NCBI GenBank assembly: GCA_036937835.1
Contig: CM072875.1
Coordinates: forward strand, 19,189,501-19,253,500
Length of the DNA stretch: 64,000 nucleotides
Origin: Pampus argenteus
Taxonomy: Eukaryota; Chordata; Actinopteri; Scombriformes; Stromateidae
Reading direction: 5' to 3'
The notes under the pieces were generated by a model. That model did not search any database, was not told where the DNA came from, and was given only the letters and a program-made list of their open reading frames with translations. Below are positions 1-12,200 of the stretch, one piece after another. Positions within the stretch are counted from its first letter, which is position 1. Every line of letters starts with the position of its first letter. The translations under genes were made by a program, and so were the position numbers.

Positions 1-869
1 AAATGTTTTTAAAGTACATCTGGCAGGAGACTTGCACGGCTGGCTCTACTACCCAAAATATAACATGAACTATACAACAGCGTTTATATTTCTTGTAGCC
101 AAAGTTTCCATATCGCCACCAACTTCATCGCTAACCTATAACCGTAACATGTCAGAATCTATTAACTCTGCATGTGACTCGAACATCCTGACAGAAACAT
201 AACTTCTCAACTCTTACTCATATACTTGACATCCAACGCCCCATCAGAGCACGTCTTTACGATGCCAGCCACCAGCCACCACCCATCCCCATCAGCCAAG
301 TCCACGCTCTCCCTGTGTTTCTTATCCCATGCTCTTCCCTGGAAACATCCACACCTGCACATGGGTTCCTAGTGCTATTCCCCCCCATTGTCATCTCTTT
401 ACACTGCTGAACTGTCTGTTCACCACATTGTTTCAACGGGCAAGAATCACGAATGCAATCTGTGTTTTCTCAAGCTTTGTTTTCCCCCTCTGAACACATT
501 TGAGTCTGTGAGTAATCTTACACTGCTGTCCAGTCGAATCATGAGTAATTTCCTTCTGTATGCGAGTGATTCATTAACCTAATCACAACACTGCTACGGT
601 GATGATTGTTTCCAGACTCAAGTTGACGGGGAATGAGAGAGCAGAGGTTGCGTTGCTGCGTTTCAACCCTGTGTGTGTGTGTTCAGCGGTCCAACAGTCA
701 ACTCTCTGGAGTCTCTCTTCTCTCGTGATATTTCTTCATATTTAATTATTTTGTTAATTTTGTATCTTGTTTCAATGTTTTTCCTCCTCCCCATGTACTG
801 TGGTTGTACCCTGTGTAACATCAATATGGCTCCTCCCCTTGCATGCGGTGCTCTGAATGTTGGTTCCAG
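1..869 (+). other. copa: copa intron (upstream part, no exon seen)
   Basis: No coding segment resembling the preceding coatomer-alpha WD40 exons is visible in any frame. The first exon in the window opens at 870 with a split glycine codon whose first base must come from an exon upstream of the window, so this stretch reads as intron. The short open frames here have no family features. A pyrimidine-poor but acceptable acceptor (ttccag) closes it. Confidence 0.7.
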
Positions 870-3800
870 GTCTGAGGAAGAAGAACTTGTCTCCTGGCGC
901 CGTGGAGACGGATGTGCGCGGCATCTCTGGTGTCGACTTGTTCGGCGCGTCAGATGCTGTCGTTAAGCACGTCCTCGAGGTGAGCTTTGAATGCATAAAC
1001 GGGTGAAAAGGGGGAAAATCTTCATGATTCGAGATATTAAAAATCTTCCTTGCAACACCAATATTGTGCAACATTAGTATAAAAATAACATGAAATGTGT
1101 CTGTTGCATTGAAGAGCCAAAGAGAAACAAGCGAGTATTGTGAGGTCATTTTTAAAACTGCCACCCACCTCCAAGGTTTCCACCCTGTTCATGGGAAATG
1201 TCTACTCAATTACTTTTTGTGTTTTTCATGAAAGTAGGTTTATTTCATTTTTGTGAGTTATTATCCCTGAGGTGAAGAAATGACACACATGAAATGAATA
1301 TACATTTCCGTTGCCTTTTAATAAATGTTCACATTGTTGAATGATTCTAAAACCTTGACGTTAGTTTTAGGGTTTATTAATTAGCCACAGTGCTGCCACA
1401 AATGCTGGATTTCTGTTTGGATTGATGTAACTGGAGGTCGTGTATCTGTGACCAGGGTCATGACCGAGGGGTCAACTGGGCAGCCTTCCACCCCAGCATG
1501 CCTCTCATTGTTTCTGGAGCCGATGACAGGCAGGTCAAGATCTGGAGAATGAATGGTAAGAGACTCCGACGACTAGTTAATGTCCATCAAGAATTTGCTG
1601 TTGAATGTCCATTAAAACTAAAGCTCTTGACATATTCATATTTATTTATTTATTTTCATGTACTGAAAGACTCTTTCCCTCGTTTCAGAATCCAAGGCAT
1701 GGGAGCTGGATACGTGCCGCGGTCACTACAACAATGTGTCCTGTGCCGTCTTCCACCCACGCCAGGAGCTCATCCTGTCCAACTCTGAGGACAAGAGCAT
1801 TCGGGTGTGGGATATGTCCAAGAGGACCGGAGTCCAGACCTTCCGCCGGGACCACGACCGCTTCTGGGTGCTGGGGGCTCATCCAAACCTCAACCTGTTT
1901 GCTGCTGGTAGGTGGTGACGCTGGTCTGCATCTGTACACATTTAACAAAGTGAAGGGCAGTCGCTAACAAAGAAACCATCCTGTCCCTGTTGACATTTCA
2001 GCAACATTTAAACTCCCTGTGTGTAAGATTTCAGACATTTTGCTAGTGAAACGGGCACCTTGGACTATCACACTCAAAGATGATCTGTATGTCTTTCAGG
2101 TCACGACAGTGGCATGATTGTTTTTAAGCTGGAGCGCGAGCGTCCAGCGTACGCCGTCCACGGCAACATGCTGTACTATGTCAAGGACCGTTTCCTCCGC
2201 CAGCTGGACTTCAACAGCAGCAAGGACACTGCTGTCATGCAGCTACGCAGGTAGGTCATATTATAGCGGTTGTGTCGTGCAGTGCAACACCCCCCCACCC
2301 CTCATTCTTACCGGTTGAAGTATTTGGATGCAACTAAATGTAATATATAACAGAAAGAAGCCAACTGTTTGTGTTTTTCTATATTATCTTGTTATAGCGG
2401 GTCCAAATTTCCAGTGTTCAGCATGTCTTACAACCCAGCTGAGAACGCTGTCCTGCTCTGCACCGTAAGTATCTCACACTCACATACATAATTCACTTAC
2501 TGTACGTTCAAATACACAAGTTCATTGTTTTTTTCATGTAGTTGATGTAATATTCTTTCTCTCCTGCAGAGGGCAACCAATCTGGAGAACAGCACCTATG
2601 ATCTGTACTCTATTCCCAAAGAAAGCGACTCTCAGAACCCAGATGGTACAGAAATCAAATCAGCAAAATCATATTATTTTTCCACACTTTGCATCACTTT
2701 TTTTTGTTAATATTAATGTGCTTGTCATTTGTATAGTTTCTTTATGCAGTGATTATGAGCTGTAAATATGTAACAAATCCAACAAGAGAGATCCCTATGA
2801 GCATCCTGCATGTGGTAACTATAGTAACACTGGTTCTGTCCTCTCTCAGCACCAGAAGGAAAGAGGTCATCTGGTCTGACAGCAGTCTGGGTGGCCAGGA
2901 ACCGATTTGCCGTCCTGGACCGTATGCACTCTGTAAGTCCATTTACAGGACGAGAAATACATTGAAAAAGAGCAGTAGTTTCTTTAATCTTTGGAAAGAG
3001 AGACCTTTTTTTTTAAATCCTCTTCATATGAGGTGTTTGACAAAATGCTTTCGAAATGTTTTGATATTGATTGTGAAGAATATGAATGGCAGTAATTATG
3101 GAGTTGTGAAATAGAAACTGGCTGCTATAACTTATCAGAGTTGCAAAGTAATTTTCTTTTGTGTTTTTCCACAAATCTTAAAAGTTTAATCGGTTGACAT
3201 TTTAAAAATCGATCTAAGTTGTATATCATTACAGTTTTTTCTCAAAATTCTTGACATCTAACATATAAGTGAAGCCTTTGATCTTACAGGCTTAATATCA
3301 GCACTTTCTATATGTCTCCATCTTGATCCACTGTCATTAAATATAACACTTCCTTTTTTTTGTAGCTGCTGATTAAGAACCTGAAGAATGAAATTGTGAA
3401 GAAAGTTCAGGTGCCGAGCTGCGAAGAAATCTTCTACGCGGGGACAGGCTCGCTGCTGCTGAGAGATGCCGACGGTGTCACGCTGTTCGACGTGCAGCAG
3501 AAACGCTCGCTGGCCACCGTCAAGATCGCCAAGGTCAAGTACGTGGTGTGGAGTGCTGACACCAGCCACGTGGCTCTGCTGGCTAAACACGGTGGGTAGA
3601 TAACAGTATACAGTTTATTTGGGTACAGACAGGGTAACTCATGGAAAGATGCTTAAAGGTTTAGTTTGTCTTTTGACTTTGGAAATGATGCCGTTATTTG
3701 TTCAGACAAGAGTCTAAATTTCTGGCATCTTATTTTGGCCCCTCAGCCATCATGATTTGCAACCGTAAGCTGGAGAGTCTGTGCAACATTCATGAGAACA

Positions 3801-6800
3801 TCAGAGTGAAGAGTGGAGCCTGGGACGAGAGTGGAGTCTTTATCTACACCACCTCCAACCACATCAAATACGCCCTCACCTCTGGGTAAGTATGTTCTCC
3901 TGAGAAAAGCGGTTTCCTTTTAAAACATTTGAAAGAGGTCTATTATCAGGGCTGGTAAACTGCCAGCGGAAGATTGTAACTATAACTTTGATCAGTAAAC
4001 TAAATATTTAAGACCTTGGTGAGATATTTGCAAATTAGTTTGAAGAGTTTATCTAATCTCAGAGTTTTTTTTGTTGTTTTTTTTACCAAACAAGGTAACC
4101 TGCAACATTAGATTCAAAGGTTTGAGTATCAAACAGTGACGGTGGTGTTTTTAAAGCCATCCAACATTATATTTTTTACTGTGTTTCCTTATAGTGATCA
4201 CGGCATCATCAGGACCCTGGACCTGCCCATCTACGTGACCCGTGTGAGAGGCAACAGTGTTTACTGTCTGGACAGGGAGTGCAGGCCACGTGTCCTCACC
4301 ATCGACCCCACAGAATACCGCTTCAAACTGGCCTTGGTCAACCGTAAATATGATGAGGTGCGTGCTTATGGAGTATACTGTACCTGTGTCGCTGCAAAAT
4401 TAGGAAATCACTAAATAAAGACAATTGTTTCCTCTTATCTTTGTCCCGTCCAGGTGCTCCACATGGTGCGTAATGCTAAGCTGGTGGGCCAGTCAATCAT
4501 TGCTTACCTGCAGAAGAAGGGCTATCCTGAGGTGGCGCTGCACTTTGTCAAAGATGAGAAGACGCGCTTTAGCTTGGCTCTGGAGTGTGGCAACATCGAG
4601 GTAGGCTCGACATCATAGGCCAAAATGATTTCACTTCTTTTTTTATATTAACGTTTTCCCAGGTGATCACAGAGATGCAGCTTAGTTTACAGTTATACAA
4701 TAGTCTTTATGAAAAACGCCTCTCTCCCTCCGTACCTCAGGTGGCACTGGAGGCAGCCAAAGCTCTGGATGAGCGCAGCTGCTGGGAGCGTCTGGGTGAG
4801 GCAGCGCTGCTGCAGGGTCACCACCAGGTTGTGGAAATGTGCTACCAGAGGACCAAGAACTTTGACAAACTGACCTTCCTCTACCTTATCACTGGCAACT
4901 TGGCCAAGCTGCGCAAGATGATGAAGATCGGTAAGGAATTTAGTGTTTTGTTTTATTTTTATTTTTTTTATGCGGATGATGTGGTGACTTGATTTGTGTA
5001 ATATCTGTGTACTCGTCATTTTGCAGCTGAGATCAGGAAGGACATGAGCGGTCACTACCAGGCAGCTCTCTACCTTGGAGACGTCAGTGAGAGAGTCCGC
5101 ATCCTGAAGAACTGTGGACAGAGTGAGTTTCATCTGTCATACCTGCATCCTTCGGCCCTGGTGTCCACCTCAGGTTGAGGTGCCGGGCATGACACAGCCC
5201 GTGCAGTGTAACCAATGACAACGGTTGCAATTTTAACTTTTAAAGTGAAACGATAATTGTAATTTCTGCTACATCAAAAGCAACATGTTTTAACTGTGTG
5301 ATGTCTGTTTTCAGAGTCTCTGGCTTACCTGACTGCAGCCACACATGGGCTGGATGAAGAGGCTGAGGCCCTAAAGGAGACCTTTGACCCAGAAAAGGAG
5401 ACGGTGTGTTTGGAAAACCTTCTCTGTACCCTCATATGCATGCATGTTATTTTTCTAGTGCACTATAGCATTTTTACAAGCTTTTTCACATATTATATGT
5501 TTGTGTGCATCACAGCCTCTGACATTAAATTCCTTCATCTAAAGTGGATAAAAACACACACATTCTGTAATATAACTATAATCTTGTGTCTTGTAGGTGC
5601 CAGAGGTTGATCCCAATGCACAGCTGCTGCAGCCCCCTCCACCCATCAACCCTCTGGACACCAACTGGCCTCTGCTCACTGTATCAAAGGGCTTCTTTGA
5701 GGGAGCCATTGCAGCGAAGGGTGAGTCATCACTTGTGTACATGCATACTGTATATAGATGGATACATCATCATATATAGCAAAGATGAAAAATTTTGCAC
5801 ACTCAAAGAAAGAAATGGTTGATTAACAAAGACTTAATCAAATGTTTAATCTATAATCTCTATCACAGGGAAAACAAAACAGACTGATCGATCGTAACAA
5901 GTTATAGTTCACCACTGTAGTAATATGCCACAATGAGTTTTGTTTTCCATCTGTGCTGACAAATAAAATGAAACTACTTGTGTGTGTGTTGTGGAAACCT
6001 GTGACAGTTGACTTTGTCAGAGTGACAACAGTGTTTTCCTGTTGTAGGGAAGGCCGGTCAGATGGCTGCCGACCTGGACATGGATGCTCCAGGAGGCGAA
6101 GGCTGGGGAGATGATGCCGAGCTTCAGCTGGATGAAGGTAAATTCAGCGTAACTAAAGAAAATTTTAAATCTTTCCAAAACTTAAGTTTCCAAAACTGTA
6201 TAATATTGTTGTAAATATTAAAATTCATAAGATAAAATTATCAATTACTCTGGATTCTGGATTAAACAATTTAAAAATGCATAAGTATCGCACTGGGCCC
6301 TGAAGTTAACACCATACAGAACAGTACATACATCATCTTTCTCTTTCTCTCAGATGGCTTCATGGATGCCCAGGATGGATTAGGGGATGATGGAGTGGTG
6401 AAAGAGGAGGGCGGAGGTTGGGAAGTGGAAGAAGACCTGGACCTTCCTCCAGAGCTGGTGAGATGAACTCCATCTTTACAAATTCCACCACCAATAAAAC
6501 AGGATTGACACTAGACCCAAGTGCTGATCAGGTTCTTGTCAATTTTATCTGAGCCTTTGATTTACAAAATCTCCTTCAGGACTTGCCGGTTGGTGCAGGC
6601 GGAGGAGCAGAAGACGGCTTCTTCGTCCCACCCACCAAGGGCATGAGTCCGACCCAGATGTGGTGCAACAACTCTCAGCTGCCAGTGGACCACATCCTGG
6701 CTGGTTCCTTCGAGACTGCCATGAGAGTATGTTCACTATGCGATATTACTTCATATGATAAACTTTTTAAACAACTGTGTCCGAGGTGAGGCCGAGCACC

Positions 6801-7412
6801 GTCTACTCACACACTACTGCTCCCCTTCTCCATCACAGTTGCTCCACGACCAGGTTGGAGTCGTGAGCTTCGGCCCCTACAAGCCGCTGTTCATGCAGAC
6901 GCTGTCCAGAGGCCGCACCTGTTACCTGGGTCTGCCCTCCCTGCCCTGCATGCGTGGCCATCCCCAGAGGAACTGGAAGGTACAGCTGTTTTAGTTTTCT
7001 TTATAATGAAATAAATTGACTGTCTACCTACATCTGTTCATGCCTTTCTGTTTATAATATGCAAATGGACACGTTATTTATATATGTTTTTCCTTTAGGA
7101 CTGTGGGGTAAAGCAAGGCCTCCCTGCCGTAGGCCTGCGTCTCTCCGACCTCATCGCCCGTCTGCAGCAATGCTACCAGCTGACCACCGCCGGGCGCTTT
7201 GAGGAAGCTGTCGAGCGCTTCAGATTCATCCTGCTGTCTGTGCCGCTGCTCGTGGTTGATAACAAGCAGGAGATTGCAGAGGTGAGCACCAGGCTTTCTA
7301 TGAATCTGAATCAGTTTGAATCAGTTAGCAGTGTATTTGACATTTGCCACTGAAATAAGTACCATGTAGCTACACTTTTAAACATTAGAACTGTTGTTTA
7401 AATGTCGGAGTC

Positions 7413-7449
<37 letters not shown>

Positions 7450-8303
7450 TCAGGCTCAGCAGCTGATCACAATTTGCAAAGAGTACATAGTGGGTCTGAC
7501 CATGGAGACAGAAAGGAAGAAGCTGCCTAAAGACACTTTGGATCAGCAGAAGAGGCTTTGTGAGGTAAGTTGTTTCACCATCCTGAAACCGTGATCAATC
7601 TTACACATTTGTTTCATTGCTAAACCCTGATTTAAACCCTGATCTAATTGTATTTTTTCTTCTTCTTACAGATGGCTGCTTATTTCACTCACTGTAATCT
7701 CCAGCCAGTCCACATGGTGCTGGTGTTGCGCACAGCTCTGAACCTTTTCTTTAAACTCCGCAACTTCAAGACCGCTGCTGGCTTCGCACGACGTCTGCTC
7801 GAGCTTGGGCCGAAGCCAGATGTTGCCCAGCAGGTTGGTTATAGCTTCGTTTTTTTTTAAACATAAAAAAAAGGTTTAAATGGCTGCTATTTTTGGCTGT
7901 AATGGCTGTATTTTACTATTCTTACCATCATATTAAATCTCTCCTTTCCATTCAGACCCGCAAGATTTTGGCAGCCTGTGAGAAGACCCTGACAGACGCC
8001 CACCAGTTGAACTACGACCCCCACAATCCATTTGACCTGTGCGCTGCCTCCTTTGTCCCCCTGTACCGCGGACGCCCGGTTGAGAAGTGCCCACTGTCTG
8101 GAGCCTGCTACTGCCCCACTTACAAGGGCCAGATCTGCAGGGTGACACAGGTAAGAATCTTTCATTGTAAAGATTAGTCTGATTATGTTGTTTATTTCTT
8201 CTACCTTGTATAATCTAACCATGAATTTCACCTCATTTCCCAGGTGACAGAGATCGGTAAGGACGTGATCGGTCTGCGCGTGAGTCCACTTCAGTTCCGT
8301 TAA
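870..8303 (+). CDS. copa: coatomer subunit alpha (COPI coat), 3' 24 exons, 5'-truncated by window edge
   Basis: COPA is the alpha subunit of the COPI coatomer, which coats Golgi-derived vesicles and retrieves KKXX-tagged ER proteins through its WD40 propeller. Coding exons: 870-979, 1456-1555, 1689-1907, 2100-2250, 2398-2464, 2570-2645, 2850-2932, 3366-3591, 3747-3885, 4195-4357, 4454-4600, 4741-4930, 5027-5122, 5315-5403, 5597-5720, 6048-6137, 6354-6457, 6580-6726, 6839-6979, 7099-7281, 7454-7564, 7672-7833, 7956-8150, 8244-8303 (TAA). They join in frame to 1056 residues, matching human COPA from about residue 169 (LRKKNLSPGAVE) to the C-terminal SPLQFR. Visible parts are the remaining WD40 repeats (e.g. 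DKSIRVWDMS, GADDRQVKIW), the second propeller-like and helical solenoid region (KYDEVLHMVRNAKL), an acidic linker (EDAELQLDED-like), and the COPI_C domain with its cysteine motif (CPLSGACYCP). All introns are short (about 90-480 bp). No frameshift is seen. The first ~168 codons lie outside the window. Confidence 0.97.
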
Positions 8304-8640
8304 GAGGACGTGAAGAGGACGAGACAAATCCACACTTATTCTGTAGAAATAATACAATTATAAACAAGAAAAATAGAAGCAGATATGTATATGTTCTCTC
8401 TGTGTGATGTTAAACCTTTTAATCCTTTCAACCATCTTAACTCCGTTCACCACCTATCCTGCAAAAAGCTTTTTCTTGTGCTGATGAATCGTCATCTCTA
8501 TGCTGTGGCTTTATTGGAGCTGTAAACCTTACTGTTAACTCTTTTCTGACATGTATGAGATGAATAATTCAAAAGGAGCAGCACTGCTCTGTGTATCTGG
8601 ATGAAATAAAAAATAAATAAAATAAACAAGTGTAATGGCG
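8304..8640 (+). terminator. copa: copa 3' UTR with polyadenylation signals
   Basis: After the TAA stop there are about 300 bp of AT-rich 3' UTR. A run of overlapping AATAAA hexamers at 8605-8626 is followed by a GT-rich stretch (8650-8665), the usual cleavage context. The copa transcript therefore probably ends near 8640, only about 0.6 kb before the ncstn start codon. Confidence 0.7.
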
Positions 8641-8774
8641 AATATGTAGGATGTGTTTGTGTGTTTCTGGTCAATGAGACTTGGATTATGGTTTATAGTT
8701 ATAAAGTGTTATACAACTACTCAAAGTTCACCACTGGTCTGAGTTGACAGTTGACTCACTCTTTGGTAATATTC

Positions 8775-8885
8775 AATTTACTTTTAGTTAATCTTTATTT
8801 AATCAGGAAGTCTGATTGAGATTAAGATTAAAAGAGAGTCCTGAGAACAAGAAAACATTCATAAAACAATCAGCAAACAGAAACA
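8775..8885. repeat. dispersed teleost repeat fragment
   Basis: The stretch 'tttatttaatcaggaagtc ... attgagattaa ... gagagtcctgagaacaag' has the look of a repeat tail I know to be abundant in teleost genomes ('TTATTTAACCAGG.. CATTGAGATTAA .. AGAGAGTCCTG'). It lies in the copa-ncstn spacer. The family assignment is from memory; the rest of 8640-9140 shows only AT-rich sequence. Confidence 0.5.
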
Positions 8886-9139
8886 ACACGACTACACAAT
8901 TCTTTGTTAAAAACTGATCATTAAATAAGTATTTGGATGAGATAAATTAATTTATCTCAGGAACATTTATTTTATTAAATGACTCATTCACAACCATGAA
9001 GGCATAGAAACCATTAAAAACAGCTCATACTAGATACGAAACATACATTATATAAAAAAATATTTAATAACATAAATAATAATGGGAAATAAAATATATA
9101 TTTTTACAAATTCTGTTAAATAAATCAATAAAATAAACC

Positions 9140-9263
9140 CAGAGCTGCCATTTTGAGGAAGTTCTCAGAGAAGCGGAACCAAACAACGGAAGTCTCCCCG
9201 AACCCGGACGGTTTCTATGTTAACACTTCCTGTTGTGTTTTTCTGCGTTTTCAAACCAGGAAG
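9140..9263 (+). promoter_or_regulatory. ncstn: ncstn proximal promoter / 5' UTR
   Basis: The AT-rich spacer gives way at about 9140 to mixed sequence with an ETS-type core (CGGAAGT, 9187-9193) and a CpG-bearing stretch just before the start codon. No TATA box is evident. This fits a short housekeeping promoter, but the transcription start itself cannot be placed. Confidence 0.4.
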
Positions 9264-12200
9264 ATGGATTCGCTGTCGATTAAATGGACTATTTATTTGT
9301 TAGTTTGTTGTTTTTTAGTCGGTAAGTTGTACTCTAACGTCACATAATGTGTGTCCGTGTCCGGCGGTTAGCTTGGCGGGCTTCTTTGTGCTCGTAGCTC
9401 GCTGGATGCTATGCTAGTCAGTGTTTGGCTTTATTCTACATTGCCGGGTTTTTAAACACACGTTATTTTCAATAAGCCTTCGGTGTTGTTATAATTCTTA
9501 TTTAATTTCCAACAACTGAAAGGCATTAAATGAACATGTAACGTTACAGGTTTAGCTTTAGTCCTTTCGGTTGCTCTCCTGATAAGAGCGACTCGGCTTC
9601 AGCGTGACTTCTCGTGATCTGCGGCCGCCCGGAGCTCCGAGGATTAAACCACTAAAAGTCAAATTACATTAAAAGCAAAAAAATTCACATTAACGTGACT
9701 TTTAATCCATAAATCAGCAGCGGTGGAAAATAACTAATTTGGTCAAATACTGTAGCAAAGTATAATTTTGAGGTACTTGTACTCGAGTATTTCCGTTTGA
9801 TGCTACTTTATACTTCTAATTCTACTTACATTTCAAAGGGACATGTTGTACTTTCTACTCCACTACATTTATCTGAGAGCTTCAGTTACTTTTCACTTTT
9901 CATTTGACTCAATGGTTAATATAAAAAGCTTTTCAAAATACAACATTGTCAAACATTAAACCAGCAGTTTCAACCTTTCTGGCCTTTGACGTCATTTCAC
10001 CAGAAATCAAAGATTAGAGAAAAAAAGTCCAAAAACTAAAAACAGATTTGTGTATCATAACTTTGTTTTTCTTCTCCTTTTCTTTCCCATTAATCATCTC
10101 ACGACCCCTCAGATTTATCTGGTGACCCTTAAGAGGGGCCCCGACCCCTAGGTTGGGAACCACTGGACTAAACTAGATAAACAGAAAGAAATTAAAACAC
10201 AAGTTACTTTTGATTCTTTGTCAGACAACGTTGTTGTTTGAGTCAATATGTGTGTGTTGATTGTTCTGTACATGTGACATCATTGCACGTCTGTCCGTCC
10301 TGGGAGAGAGATCCCTCCTCTGTGGCTCTTCCTGAGGTTTCTTCCACCTTTTTCCCTGTTAAAAGGTTTTTTGGTGGGCAAGTTTTTCCTCACTCGAATC
10401 GAGGGTCTAAGGACAGAGGGTGTCACTCCCTGTACAGATTGTAAAGCCCTCTGATTTTGGGCTATATAAATAAAATTTGATTTGATTTGATTTGAAAAGG
10501 GTTTAATTTCATATTGTCTTTGGAAATAAGAGAGAATTTAATCTGAATTTTTTTTTTTTGTATTAAACCTGGATGAATGAAAGTTGTAAGTTTTATTGAT
10601 AATTTTTGCACATTTTACACGATGAATAATCCTCTAAAAGTCTGTCTTCTGTTATTGTAAAAAAAACCAACAAGGTTATTTCACAGTAAGAGTCTCGAGA
10701 GGAGCTTCATTCACACCTGGTGGTCTTTTGAAATTATTACAAAGACAAAAAGCTTTATTAACGAGACATGTCCTGACGTCATATCACAGTTGTTGTTTCC
10801 TCTTGCAGGTGTCGGCTGTAATTCAGTGGATAAGAAGATTTACGTGCATCTCAATTACACTGTCCCGTGTGTCCGGCTGCTCAATGCATCTCATCAAATA
10901 GGCTGCCAGTGTGAGTAAAGCAACAGACTGACGCTCACTACTTGTCGAGAGCGTCTATGACACATCTGAAAGTGCTGAAAGACAGTTTGCACGTCTTGAA
11001 TGTGTGTGTGTGTGTCCTCAAGCCCTTCAAGTATCTTTCTTTCACTTGGCTTTTGTGGTAAAATACAGACCACACAACCTACTGAAAACAGCAGTTTTAG
11101 TCTAGAAATGGTACAAATCAATTCTGTGGCAGCGAGGGTTAGAATTGAAAATGAAAAGAAGATGAAAGGACATAAGTTTGAGATAAAACAGGTATTCTCA
11201 GAGTGTCGAAAGATGCGAGAACATTTCTACTTTGTTGTCAAACTACAAAAGAAACTCTCCACCAGCAGCAGTTTTGTCTTTGCTGCACCAAAAAAACCTT
11301 TTGAGCTTAGTTTTTGATGGAGTTCAGGCCCAGTTGACACAAACAAGACATTTGCTGCCATTTATTTTTGCTCCTTTTGTGTTTCAGCCTCTATGTCAGG
11401 TGACGTGGGCGTGCTCCATGTGCTCGAGTCAGAGGAAAACCTGGACTGGGTCCTGCGTTCTGGCCCCAATCCTCCTTATACGGTTATCCTGGAATCCCAG
11501 CTCTTCACCAGGTACAGAGGGAGCATCTTTTTTAGCTTTTCATTCATCACACCACAGATGAACTTCTGTTGCACCTTAATGTTTTGAAAACGCTTCTTGT
11601 CTAAGCCAGCTGACAGAAACAGAAGAATCTAACCAATATCTGACCTTGTGTTTGTACCCGTATCATCTCCGCCATCATCCATCCATCCAGATCCATCATG
11701 ATGAAACTGAAGAACGGCTCCAGCAGGGTGGCCGGCGTTGCTGTGGTGGCGCCAAACGCAAACCCAGCCGACAGCTTCTCTCCACACACCACCTGTCCTA
11801 ACGAGAACACAGGTGGGTTGGGTTTTGCGCGCTGAGACTTGTCCACTCGGCGTTCCAGCAACAAGTTATAGCCGTAAATTTTACTTTTATGACCCACAGA
11901 GGGGGAAGAGCTATAGGTTAGTCCAAGCTTTTGATTTTCTGTGAGCAATTTCTGCAACATTACAGTGTCACCAAATACAATATCATACCTTTTTAGTTTT
12001 TTTATTTATTTTCATGTCTCATACCATTTTTTTTTTGCCACAGAGATGAATCCAAGGCTGCATGCGTAACCATAGTGACTCCTAATATAATTTTTATTAG
12101 CCGTGCAAGAGGCAAAATTAGCTTAAAGCACACAATCATCTTGTGTGTTTGTTTAACTTTTTAAGGGCCTATGCTACGCTGCCTTTTCTGGAAATCTGAA

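Noticed and set aside
4693..5133. Minus-strand 146-codon frame over copa exons
   Set aside because: It is the reverse shadow of two copa exons and their intron, with no independent features.
5930..6030. Possible C/D snoRNA in a copa intron
   Set aside because: C- and D-box-like words are present but the spacing is too short and no terminal stem was seen.
7887..8357. Minus-strand 156-codon frame at the copa 3' end
   Set aside because: Mirrors the last copa exons; no start context or homology of its own.
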